Shown here: positions 15,434 to 25,571 of the stretch, piece by piece
Numbering within the stretch: position 1 is the stretch's first letter
Layout of the letters: every line of letters begins with the position of its first letter
DNA from: Pigoraptor vietnamica
Taxonomy: Eukaryota; Opisthokonta; Filasterea
Length of the DNA: 45,510 nt
Direction: 5' to 3'
Assembly: GCA_943704525.1 (NCBI GenBank)
Contig: CALSCQ010002414.1
Span: 1-45,510, forward strand
Translations under genes and position numbers: made by a program
Notes under the pieces: model-generated
The model's input: only the letters and a program-made list of their open reading frames with translations
Told to the model about the DNA's origin: nothing
The model's database searches: none

Positions 15434-15716
15434 AGACTGCTCCATTCGCCGCGGCGTTGTCGTCTCGCGTTCACCTGCAACAAGCTTTCGTGCGTGCCGT
15501 GTCGTCGTTTTTGCGCGTCTTGCAGGCGCAGCAGTGCCTGCGCATGTAAATTCTTGCTTCGTCCAAAGTTGCCAGCATGCTCTCACTGTGGTGTGGCAGA
15601 AGGAGCCCCCGAACAGCCCCCCGGAGTACTTGAACAGTTTTAGTGGACGCAAGCGAACTTAGGCTACCAGAGGCGCAATGGCGGCGACGGCGGACCAGGT
15701 GACGGCTGCCACCGGT

Positions 15717-17192
15717 TCAGCGTTTGCTGATGACGAGGGCGAGGACGAGAATGACGATAATCGCAATGACGATGAGGATGATGCATATCTTCTTCTGCTC
15801 GGTGTGGGAGAGGCGCGTCAGTGGGACTCGCACAGCAAACAATAGACGGAACAGACATCGCGGCCACGTGGGCACCCGCTCACAGTCACACCACTCCAGG
15901 CCCCAGCAACCACTGCGCACCATCCACTCAGTCACAAGGCAACCACTGCGCCCCATCCACTCAGTCACACCACCGCGAAGGCAACCACTGGACACATGGA
16001 CACACGGCAAGGTGGAGGCATGACCACGTACCCTCCGCGCGCTCGACTGGTACTTCTGCGCCGACTTGAGCTCCCCAGTGGCCTCCTCCACAAACTCAGC
16101 CGCCTCCGAGACGCTGTACTCGATGCGGTCAATCATCTCGCCCTGGCTCTCGACGAGGATGGCCATGTCGAGGAACAGCTCGTGCAGCTCCTGCGCACAC
16201 ACACGCACACACGCACACACGGTGAGGCTGTGCAAAATAGCACGCACAAGCACGGCATAGAGGCCCACGCGGGCCATGCGCAGTGCTCGTTTCAAAGCGG
16301 CACCTTGATGCTCTTCTCGAGCTTGAGAATGTCCTTGTGGCGGTCCTGGATGTCCTCGAGCGCCTGCTTAGCCTCGGCGTGGCTTGTCGACAAAATTTGC
16401 TGAGCAAAAATGTTGCCGCCCTCGCCCTCAAGCACCTTCTCGACCTCGTCCGCCGTCGCGTCGGGCTTCACTGCGCACGCGGTGGAGCACATGCCACGCT
16501 CAGTAACTGCGCCACGACACTCAGCCACGACACTCGCAAAGCATCTCCAACCCACCGATTTTGAACTGCCGCTTCACGCGGTCGCGGTACTTCTGCTTGT
16601 AGTTAGTCTGAATTTCGTTGTACTCGCTCATGACCTCCACGAATTTCTTCGACAAAATCGCATGCTGCGGATAGAGAAGCGAGCTGTCAGCGGAGAAGGT
16701 CGAAAATCCTGGCACAGGTGCCCGTTCGCACGGCAAAAGTGCCGCGTCCGTGCGCGTGTGAGTGCAGGTGTGAGCTTGTGTTTGCGTGTATGTGTGTCAT
16801 GGGAAAATACAAGAGGGTTTCCCCCCTCTCGATGCCATTTGCCCACAGGCAAAGGGTGTGGACGAGGCAAGCACCTGGCTTTCCCTGATGCGAATGTCGG
16901 CGCCCTTCCCGCCCTCGTGGTTGCGCGCAATCTCCTTGTTCTCCTTGTCGATCTGCTTGAGCTTGTTGCGCACGCGGTTGGCAAGCACCTGCGTCTCCTC
17001 CATCAGGCGGTCCATCTCCTCGTTGTTCTCTGCGAGGTGCAGGGTAGAGGTCAGAATGTGCGCGCGGGGGGGTCAGACGCCCATTGGTCAGTGCAGCGAG
17101 GGCAACTGCTCTGAGGCAGCTGCAACCAAGGCACACAGGCCGCAAATGGGCAGCACAGCGCGTCAGGACAATGCTGAAATCCCAATAGGCTA

Positions 17193-17266
<74 letters not shown>

Positions 17267-17683
17267 CACACAAACGTTGTGCTGAGACCAACGACACGCA
17301 CTTTGACCCTGCTTCTCGCTGATAGCAGCGAGGGCCTGTCCATGCTTCTCGGAAATGAGTTTGATCTTCTTCTCGATCTCAGTGATGTTCGCTCGCGTTT
17401 CCGCCACCTGCGCAGCGATAAATGAGTGCAAACCGAAAATGCGGCGGCACGCATGGACACAAGGAGGAGGTCGCACCATCTGAAAGAAGTCGGCCATGAA
17501 CTGCTCCCCATCGTCCACGGGCGCGCCCACGTCCATAGGCTCCCCACCCTCGGGGGCCGACGACGCCTGCGCCCAATGCGGACATGTGCAATGATGAGCA
17601 CCGAAAAAGTAAAGGGGGCTCAATCAACGGCCAGTCTAACAAGACATTACCGCATTCTTGAGATCTTTCAAGCGATCCCGCAT
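15717..17683 (-). CDS. STX1: Plasma-membrane type Qa-SNARE, syntaxin 1-4 family
   Basis: Target-membrane SNARE for exocytosis. Eight exons, minus strand: 17683-17651, 17566-17477, 17407-17302, 17029-16875, 16664-16556, 16470-16304, 16190-16032, 15794-15717; 298 residues. The N-terminus [11 protein letters not shown] matches the N-peptide that binds Sec1/Munc18. The Habc domain includes [20 protein letters not shown], nearly identical to human syntaxin-1 over this block. The SNARE helix has [20 protein letters not shown] with the zero-layer Gln. A 22-residue membrane anchor near the C-terminus, rich in Ile/Val/Leu, ends in SKR. Introns hold a CA/TA microsatellite and a 33-bp tandem repeat. Gene symbol marks the family (pre-duplication STX1/2/3/4), not strict orthology to STX1A. 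Confidence 0.95.
15907..15991. repeat. 33-bp tandem repeat in the last syntaxin intron
   Basis: Two full copies (15907-15939, 15940-15971) of a unit starting CAACCACTGCGC, plus a third truncated copy starting at 15982. They lie between the SNARE-helix exon and the membrane-anchor exon. Confidence 0.85.
17191..17268. repeat. CA then TA microsatellite in a syntaxin intron
   Basis: About 20 CA units followed by about 18 TA-type units. It lies in the intron between exons 3 and 4, which at about 270 bp is far longer than most introns here. Confidence 0.95.
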
Positions 17684-18438
17684 TTTCGTTGGAGTCCCTG
17701 CGGGAGCACCACAAGACTAGAGATTTCTGCCAAGCCCACCCAAAGAACAACGACACCAAAACACACTGACAATGAAACGGATTTTGTGAGCGCCTGCGTG
17801 CCGTAGCTTATACACGGGAAGTGAGTGATCAATTCTATGTGGTTTTGGGTGTTGTTGGTGCGTGGGTCTGGCGGCGTGAGCCACAATGTGGTTACAACTT
17901 GCTTGATTAGGCTTTTAATGTTCTCTATTTGCCATGTAAGGCCAAAAGAAATCTGCAAATGACCGTCATTTACTTTATGAGGTAAATTATCTTCCCATCA
18001 TTTTCCTCTTGTAGCCTTTGGGCGCTTTCGGAAGTAGTCCGCACTATATTAGGACGTACAAAAGATAGTCAAAAACCTGTCACGAATTGTGTGTCGCAGA
18101 GAGACCATTATTTAGGCTAGATTAACCCAAGCGCAATCGAAAGATATAGGGGTCGAATAGTGCGCATGGTGCGAGCGTGTGCGTGTGCGGTGTGTATGCG
18201 CGCGCGCGCGAGCCCGCCGCTTTCCGGCGCTCCCATTCGTTCTCTCGCTTATTATTGCCACAGCAACCGTGTGGGTGCCGCCCTTTGCGCGCCGCAGCAT
18301 GAATGGGTGCTCCCACAAACCTCCTCACTCAGCGTAGTGTGTGTGTGTGTAAGTGTGTGTGGGTGGTGGGTGTGGGTGCTTGCTGTGCGTGTGTGTGCCT
18401 GTGTGCTTGTGTTGCGTGTGTGCGTGTGTGTGTGTGTG

Positions 18439-18489
<51 letters not shown>

Positions 18490-18776
18490 GGTACCGTACA
18501 CAGTCGGCCATCGATCATACAAAGAAATAGATAGAGACAGAGTGATGTGATAAGTCTGTATGCATAACGTCATACGCGAACAAACGCGTCCCGTAAATTT
18601 ACGTATCCTGATCCATCTCTATCTATTCATCGTTATATCTATGTATTTCAGTAAATCGATTCATGTTAACCGTATTTAAAATGAACGCATCCACAAACTC
18701 CATGCCTTTTTTGCACCATATTAGAGGCACCCCAACGTACAACAGTCTGAATTTGATTAAGAATGAGAGTGCTTTA
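17684..18776. other. Gene-poor gap with AT-rich DNA and a GT microsatellite
   Basis: 1.1 kb between the syntaxin start and the BUD23 stop. 17760-18120 is clearly AT-richer than the rest of the window and carries no coding signal. 18341-18486 is an imperfect then perfect GT tract. 18560-18700 again is AT-rich. I see no tRNA, no open frame with codon bias and no transposon ends. Confidence 0.6.
18341..18486. repeat. GT/TG microsatellite
   Basis: Interrupted TG repeats growing into about 20 perfect GT units at 18440-18485; intergenic. Confidence 0.95.
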
Positions 18777-20051
18777 TCAGAATTGGATCTTCCTCTTTCG
18801 TCCAGTGTACTTTGAGTCGCGCTGAACGTCTTTTCCTTGCTTCCTCCGCCGCTCTTTCTTCTCCAGAATCCACTCCTTTGACTTGGGATCGGGACGCTTG
18901 CCATCTTTCTTTGAATAGTCGCGCCTGACGTCGATCACATCATAAGCATTGGCTGCCTCCTCCAAAGGACCAAGCAAAAAAAAAAAAAAAAGACAACTGA
19001 AGAAATGCCCACCTTGCTGATGTGAACTTCACTGAGGAGCCACCCTGGTCGTCTGTCTCCCCTAGAGCTCGCGGAAGTTCGCCGACAATGCCGGCGAACA
19101 AGCAAAGAAAGATCCTGAAATAAATCCAAATTAGAGTAAGGAGGCGGCAAAGCAAAGCACCATATCATGTGCGAATATTCAACTTACTTCTTTGCCTTCG
19201 TACTATTTGGGTAGTCAACGACGAGGCCACCAGTGAATCCGGCGCGCATCGCGGCCGCCGTAATCATTTCCATTTGTTCGGGGTCTTGCGGATAGAATTG
19301 AAAAACAGCTCTGGCACCACGCGCCATACACGCATAAAGCGTTTGGAAGAACTTGAGCAATCGCTTTTGTGGCACGTGCTCCCGCTTGTCGGCATTGCAT
19401 AGCCATTGGAGAGCCGAAACACTGCGACGAGTTTGCGTTAGTTGCATATCACAACCTCAACCTCACCCTTGTCGTCCACGTACCTGATCACACCGTCAAA
19501 CGTGCCGGGCCGAAAACCGAGACCTTGGCCCATATCTTGCAGAAAGAGGTCCCCCTCTGTCTCGCGTTCCACCGCCACTCCTACAGAGTAACAGCCAACG
19601 ACTCATGAGACCCATATGATGCAAATATTACAATTGACTCCGGAAAGTAACATACCAAGCATGTGTGGACTTATGTCGAGCCCGACCCAGACGTGACCAG
19701 CGTCGGTGAGCTCCTCCCCGCTGAGCCCGGAACCGCAGCCAATGTCAAGAATGAACTTTGGCTCCCCCTCCGGAAGATTCAGGAGTTCAATGGCGCGCTG
19801 AGACATGGTCGCCTGAATTTCAATCATGCGCGAGCTGTACGGGCGCCGAGTTAGCACTTTGCGACACGCAGCAATGCAACAGCAAGCGCACAATGCGCTG
19901 ATTCTCACTTGGACGTGTATTTGCGGGCCTCATCCTCGTTATAAAACTGCGCGAGTCAAGATGCATGAGCTTTCGCAATCACTCGGCAAACAACGCAACG
20001 TCACACACTCACTATCTCAGGCGGCGCCGAGTGCTCCGGACGGGACGCCAT
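18777..20051 (-). CDS. BUD23: 18S rRNA (guanine-N7)-methyltransferase Bud23
   Basis: SAM-dependent enzyme that, with Trm112, methylates a guanine of 18S rRNA during small-subunit maturation. Seven exons, minus strand: 20051-20013, 19946-19909, 19834-19656, 19580-19484, 19421-19188, 19114-19013, 18924-18777; 278 residues against 281 in human. Start [20 protein letters not shown] matches the human N-terminus. SAM motif I is [12 protein letters not shown], followed by [35 protein letters not shown] and [12 protein letters not shown]. The tail [13 protein letters not shown] and KYTGRKRK is the family's basic C-terminus. This gene is less GC-rich than its neighbours and uses GTATGT, GTACGT and GTAAGT donors more often. 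A run of 16 A at 18976-18991 lies in its last intron. Divergent from the PHD-MYND gene. Confidence 0.96.
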
Positions 20052-20105
20052 TCTCGTTGAGGCTCTCGTGTCACTGCAGCAGTTGAATCTGCCTTTTCAG
20101 TCGGG

Positions 20106-20130
20106 CTTGCACGTGCAAGTGGCACGTGAT
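20106..20130. promoter_or_regulatory. Double E-box in the BUD23/PHD-MYND shared promoter
   Basis: Two CACGTG cores, 20110-20115 and 20123-20128, seven bases apart. The first sits in a perfect 14-bp palindrome (CTTGCACGTGCAAG, 20106-20119); the second has the recurrent flank (CACGTGAT). The region between the two starts is only 161 bp. Confidence 0.5.
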
Positions 20131-20212
20131 GACCTGTTACTCCGCACAGCCCGTTCGCCTGAATCGATTCAACTGGCTTCGGCACTGCTTCTGGCCGATT
20201 GCAGACTCCACC

Positions 20213-21627
20213 ATGAGCGTGCTCTGCGTTGCGTGTGGACACTCCGATGGCGCAACGACCGCACTTTGCTGCGAATGCGGCCGCGGTGAGCATCTATTCT
20301 TCCCTCGTCGGCGCCGCGTCAGTCTCATTCCCTCCCTCCTCTCTTTCCAGCCTACCACACCACGTGCCACAACCCCCCTGTCGATGAGGCCATGCTGCGC
20401 ACCCACGCGGCGGGTCGGTGGGCGTGCTTCTCGTGCTTCTATGGCTCGGCAGAAGCGCTCGGGGTGGGTCTTTGCAGACTCACAATTGTACTGTTTACTC
20501 GGTAGTGCCTCACATATGAGCCAAATTGGTGCTCGTAGGACGTGAAAATCCCGTCGCCCGTTTCCGTCGACTTCGCACAGCACGAAGACACCGCCGCTGC
20601 CGACGCTGCGGTCAAACAAAGCGGCCCGACAGACGCTGGACATACTGACCGCGGAGAGTTGCCGCAAGCCGCGCCTGCGACCAACGCATCTGAGGGCGGT
20701 GAACGCCCTATGGCGAATGCCGCGAATCGTGCGCTGTTGGAAGGCGAGCTCTCTCATCCGCCCGTTACTGGTGACGTAGCTATGGCGGATGGCCTGATGG
20801 CGGTCGCTGTCGAAAGTGAGGGGCGGGCGACCGCCTCGCCAACGGATGGCGCTGCGGGCGTTGTTGCAGACGGCGGCACAGCCGACGGGCCCATGACCGA
20901 CGTGCACGGCAGTGGCGCAGAGCCGCAGGGCGCGCTGGAAACGAAGGTCACTCGGCCAGAGGCGGCCGCAGGAGTCCCTGCGGCGCACGAGGCCGATAAT
21001 CCGCGTGGGGCACCGACCGCCGCATCGTCATCCGCGAGCGATCCCGTGGCCACAGCCACTGACACGAGCACCGCCGGTGGGGGGAAGGATGGCAGCGCAC
21101 CGGCGCAGACGGACATTCCCGGGGCCACTGTGCCGGGCCCTGTCCCCGACGCCGTGGTCGCCGCTTCGGAGCATCCCAGTGCGGTCGCGGCGGGCGACAG
21201 CGCTGCGCCTGCAGTGGACTCCGCGGTCGCAAAGATATCCACCGACAGCGTGGCGTCGCGTGCCGAGGGTGAGACCGTGGGCGCCCCGTCGCCCGTCGGG
21301 TCGCACGACGGCCAGGGGACCGCCCGTGCGGCGCAGCCCGGCGAGTGCGTCGTGTGCTATGCGCGCGTGACACAGGTGTGCGCGTGTGGGCGGGGCTACT
21401 GCTCGCGGCCGCACATGGCGTCCGACCTTCGCACGCATCGCAGTGTGTGCCCTGCTCGGGCGCCGCAACGCGAGCCATGTGCCGTGTGCGGCACGATGAC
21501 GCTTGACCGTTGTTCGCAGTGCCGCGTGGCGGCGTACTGTAGCCGCGAGTGCATGCATCGCGACTGGCCGTCACACCGGACGCGCTGCGCTCCTCGCCCC
21601 GCCCCTGCGGCGCCCACGTCAGGTTGA
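20213..21627 (+). CDS. PHD-finger plus double MYND-type zinc-finger protein
   Basis: Three exons: 20213-20285, 20351-20463, 20539-21627; 424 residues. Exons 1-2 encode a PHD-like finger: CVACGHSDGATTALCCECGR, then AYHTTCHNP and WACFSCF, giving C4-H-C3 spacing. Residues of about 65-335 are a low-complexity Ala/Gly/Asp/Thr linker with no domain. The C-terminus has two MYND/HIT-like fingers: CVVCYARVTQVCACG with GYCSRPH and HRSVC, then CAVCGTMTLDRCSQC with YCSRECMHRDWPSH and C. The second is a standard MYND finger; the first is degenerate. PHD fingers usually read histone tails and MYND fingers bind short proline-rich peptides, so a chromatin or scaffold role is likely, but I know no family with this order. 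Convergent with the Mondo gene, 39 bp apart. Confidence 0.8.
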
Positions 21628-21666
21628 ATGGGGGTCCTAATTTTACAACCCGTTGCGTGCGGTGGC

Positions 21667-23642
21667 TCAGCCGAACATGCCAGACGAAGCGCCGCCGCCG
21701 ATGAGTGCGGCGCCCGGTGCGCCCGGGAAGAGAAACGAGGCGAGGGCGCGGAGGGATCGCACGGCGCACTCTCGCAGCGTCGGCAGTTGGCAGTGCCCCT
21801 CGACCCACGCAAACGCCGAGGTCGTGAGGACGTCGAGGCCGCCGGTGCCAACGAGCTGGTTGTACGTGGCAAAGAGCTGGTCGGCGATCGTGCTGAACTG
21901 CGACTGGTTGTCAAGGAGAACGGCGCACGTGCTAGCATCGCCACGCAAGCACCGCCACAAGCGCGGGGGGGATACAATCCAGAACTTGGGGTCTTGCGCC
22001 GAGCGTCGCTGCACGTACTCGCGATATAGCGCGGCGGTCGCATCGCCCGAATTATCCGGGGTGGGTGTGGGCGTGTCGTCGAGGGCGGCCAGGTGCTGCT
22101 GGTACTGGCTGCAGGATATCGTCAGTGGAAGCCCAGTCGCGTCCGCACACACGCGCACATCATACGCACTTGATGCCGAGCTTGAGCGCGCATATTTCGC
22201 GGCGCGCCCTGTTGGCCTCGTCGTCGAGGAGCGCGCGCTGGCGGGTGAGCTGCCCAATAAACTCGATGGCGCGCTGGAGCACCGTCGCCTTGCTGAACTT
22301 CTGCCCCGGGAGCCGCAGCTGGCACCCGGGGATCACGGCCTGCAGGTCGTCAAACCCGCTGCGAATGTGATTGCGCCGCTTCTGCTCGGCCGCGCTGTGG
22401 CCCGTCCGCCGCCCGTCCGCGAGCCCGTCCCCCGGTGTCGCGGGGGGGAGCAACGTCTGCAGGCCGAGTGGGCCGAGGGGCGCCATGGAGGGCACGTGGC
22501 CCAAGACGCCCAGTGTGGAGGGGTGCGCGAACGGGTTGAAGTTGGGCGCGGTCGCGGCCGGCAGCAGCGGTACAAGGCCAGGGCGCGGTCGCTCCCCGCC
22601 GCCCACGCCAGCCTCGCGGAAAATGCCTGCGAACAGCGGGGCTTTGTCAGACGGATGTGTACGTGTGTGTGTGCGTGTGTGTGGTGTGTGTGGTGTGTGT
22701 GGCGTTCCTGCGTGCGTGTGTACCTCGCAAGAGTTCCTGGGGCACGCCCACGTGAATCCACGAGTCTGGCGCAAAGGAGGGCAGCTCCACGCCCGATGCG
22801 CCCGCACCCAGCGTGTGGCTGAGGCTCGGCTGCGCGACATCGACCGTCATAGGCTCATCTGCGCAAAAAGAACACGTGAGCTTGCTGCAGCTGCCCATGC
22901 GCACCAATGGGGAGGCACACCGCCACACCGCACCGCAATGTCAACCGCACCCACCAATGTCGCGCAGAGCCTCGAGATGCGGGTGCCCGTGGGCGTCCAG
23001 CGACGAGAAGAGCGTGTCTGAAAACGAGCCCAGCTGAACGGCACCCGACGTCAGCGCCGGCCGTGGGGGCGCCTGCGGTGCCGTGTCACTCGCGTTGCGC
23101 TTCTTCTTGCGCGCGACCTGTAGGCGTTCGGAAGGGCACTAAGCTACTCCTAACTTACCGTCGGCCGCGCACCGCCGACAGCCACGCACCTGCTGCATGT
23201 ACCACGTGCGCCACTCCTTGTACTCGGCCTTCACGGCCTCGAGGTGTCGCTGCCACTGCTCACCGCCGCGCGCGCCCGCTTCAGGAGCCCCGCCACGCGC
23301 GCCGCCGCCGCCGCCGGTGGCCTCGCGAAGGGCGCGCTCAAAGTCGAAGAAGGGGGTCTTGCGCCCGCGCAGCCGCCACAGGTTCCACGCACGCCATATC
23401 GCGTTGTCCAGGCGCTTCTTCTCGATCCACGCGAGGTCGCGCCGTTTGTCGCGCGCAAAGCGCTTCCACCGCGGTTCGACGTCCGCGGGAGACGCGTATT
23501 CGAGGGTGAGCAGGCGCATGAGGGTCGCCAGCGAGTCGTCGACGACGCCGCCCGACGCGCTGCTGCCCGCCGTGCTCCCCGCAGTGCTCGCGGGGGAGGG
23601 CGGCACGGAGGGCCCGTGCGGTGGCTGTGCGTGCTGTGCCAT
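21667..23642 (-). CDS. MLXIP: Mondo/ChREBP-family bHLH-leucine zipper transcription factor
   Basis: Five exons, minus strand: 23642-23190, 23117-22955, 22858-22724, 22626-22170, 22108-21667; 549 residues, shorter than animal Mondo proteins (roughly 850 or more). The N-terminal part has PRWKRFARDKRRDLAWIEKK, LDNAIWRAWNLW and later KAEYKEWRTWYMQQ, the Mondo conserved regions that in animals serve glucose sensing and 14-3-3 binding. The bHLH (about 322-378) has GHSAAEQKRRNHIRSGFDDL, a His-Glu-Arg basic region predicting CACGTG binding, then FSKATVLQRAIEFI and a zipper. The C-terminus (about 403-545, FWIVSPPRLWRCL and LTTSAFAWVEGHCQLP) matches the dimerisation and cytoplasmic-localisation domain of ChREBP/Mlx. 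Mlx lacks the N-terminal block, so this is Mondo rather than Mlx. Symbol marks the pre-duplication MLXIP/MLXIPL gene. Confidence 0.93.
22655..22715. repeat. GT-rich tract in a Mondo intron
   Basis: Imperfect GTGTGTG repeats in the intron before the bHLH exon. Confidence 0.8.
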
Positions 23643-23725
23643 GGCGACGAGGTGCGGTGTGTGTGTGTGCCTATGCCAACAAACACGAACTGAACTGTTG
23701 AGCTGTGGGTGGCTGACTGCGCCGG

Positions 23726-23733
23726 CACGTGAT
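23726..23733. promoter_or_regulatory. E-box CACGTGAT in the Mondo/PEX12 shared promoter
   Basis: Core 23726-23731 in the 182 bp between the divergent Mondo and PEX12 starts. Confidence 0.5.
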
Positions 23734-23824
23734 TGATGCCGACGCGGGGTCAGGTGAGAAGGCCGATCGTCCGGTTCGTCAGCAGCCGTTCGGCAGTTCT
23801 CGCGGTGCTCTGCCGCTGAGCAGA

Positions 23825-25555
23825 ATGGCGGACTTTGCTGCGGCAAGCACCGGCGTGGCGCACGCGGCAGCCGACCGCCCGTCTGCGTTTGAGCTGGCCG
23901 CGCAGGAGGGCATGGGGGCCATGCTGCGGCCCGCCCTCCGCTACCTCCTCGCCGTGGGTTGATGGCGCGAGGGCTGCGTGGGTGCGGGGGTTGCTTTCGC
24001 GGCATTCGTGTGCGCATGCGTGGAAAGTGCAGAGCGGCACTTTGCCGTGCGATCCCCTGACCCGCCTTCCCGCAGGTCCTTGCGCAGCGGCGCCCGCCGT
24101 CCTTCGGAGGGCTTCTCGCGCGACTGGACGAGGCCCATGCGGTGCTTTCGCTGGTGCTCCAATGGCACCACCTGCGCACGTACGGTGGGTGCGCTGCTCT
24201 CGTGCCGCAGTCACTACTTTGACTCACCGGAGCACATGGCACGCGCAGGCGGGTCCTTTGCCGAGGTGTTCTACGGCCTCAAGCGAGTGCCGGTGGCACA
24301 CGCGGCCCCTGCGAAGACGGCGGCGGTGGCCGACGGGAACGGCAGCGGTGCCACTCGTCTCACCGCGCGACAGCGCACCGCATCGCTCCTTGTGCTGGTG
24401 GGTGTGCGCGGCATGGGGCCCCTCCCGCCATACGACTGCCGTTCACTGCGCCCCCATTCGCACGGCTAGTGCACACGCCGTTATTTTCTCGGTTGTTGGC
24501 CACCACCATCCAGTGTTATGCTCTGTGTGGGTATCGCTGCTGATTCTTTGCGTGCGAACGCAAGGTTGTCGCCCCTTACATACGGACGAAATGCGACGCA
24601 TGGTATGCCGCGGCGACGCGCGCGGGCGGCAGTGGCGACCCGGAGCCGCGCCATCCGCCGGTGCGTGCGGTGGCGTTTTACTCGCGCATTTAGTGACGTG
24701 CTGGTTGCATTCGCATGTGGTGACGGCATGTCGCATTCCCTCGCTGATGCCGTTGCTCAGCAGGGCGTTTTGGGGACGGTGCGGTCGGCGGCCCTTGCGC
24801 TCTATCCCGCAGTGCACGCGGCGTGGGAGGCGTTGGCGCTGCTGTTCCAGGTCGCGTACCTCTTTGGCCACACCGAGTTCTTCTCGCCCTCCCTGGCGCT
24901 CACGGGGCTTGCGCTGCGACGGATGACGCTCGCCGACATGGTGTGTCCCTTGTCGCTCTGTGGGTGCCTGACGCATGCACGCAGCACACGTTATTGACAC
25001 ACCGCACTCATTCGCAGCTGGCACACCGTCGCGCACAGGCCGCGCGGCAGATGGCCCGCGTGGCTCCCCCCGGCGCAGGGATTGCTCGGCGCGTCCTGCA
25101 GCCCGTCGCCGGCGCTGCGCAGGCGGCCCTCGAGTACTCGCAGGTGGCCATCCCCGTCGCCGTCTTCTTCCTCCGGTTCCTCGAGTGGTGGTACAACTCG
25201 TCCGAGGGCGCATCCGCAGAGCAGCCCATGCCCATTCCCCCGCCGCCAGACCCGCCCAAGGTGCGCTTCCCGTGGCTCTGCAGCAGCCCACACTGCCACT
25301 TCGTGCAGTGCCTAACTGTCTGAGGTGACGGCGCCGCAGGTGCACCCTGATGGCATTGCGCTGCCTTCGGACGCAGCGGCCTGTCCGCTGTGCCGGCGCT
25401 CGCGCGCGAACCCCTCGGTGCTGCTCTCGTCCGGCCACGCGTTTTGTCACACGTGCATCAGCGCCCATGTTTCGGAGCATGGCCGGTGTCCCGTCACTTT
25501 CGTCCCCGCAGACGCTGGCCAGATCGTGCGCATCTACACGGGCGCCTTCTCGTAG
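23825..25555 (+). CDS. PEX12: Peroxisomal import RING protein Pex12
   Basis: Part of the Pex2-Pex10-Pex12 ubiquitin ligase of the peroxisomal membrane, which ubiquitinates the import receptor Pex5. Seven exons: 23825-23953, 24076-24188, 24211-24397, 24565-24660, 24764-24940, 25018-25260, 25340-25555; 386 residues. The start MADFAAAS, RPSAFELAAQEGMGAMLRPA, SFAEVFYGLKR and LYPAVHAAWEAL match the family in order. Exon 6 has VFFLRFLEWWYNSSE followed by a Pro-rich stretch. The C-terminal RING, CPLCRRSRANPSVLLSSGHA with FCHTCI and GRCPVT, lacks some zinc ligands, as usual for Pex12. Exon 2 has two close donors; only GTGCGC at 24189 keeps phase, so exon 3 follows after a 22-bp intron, which is doubtful; one base or splice detail here may be wrong. 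Confidence 0.92.
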
Positions 25556-25571
25556 TCAGCGAGGCGTGTGT

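Noticed and set aside
18343-18573. Open frames coding for Val/Cys or His/Thr runs across the GT tract
   Set aside because: Produced by translating a dinucleotide repeat; no independent support.
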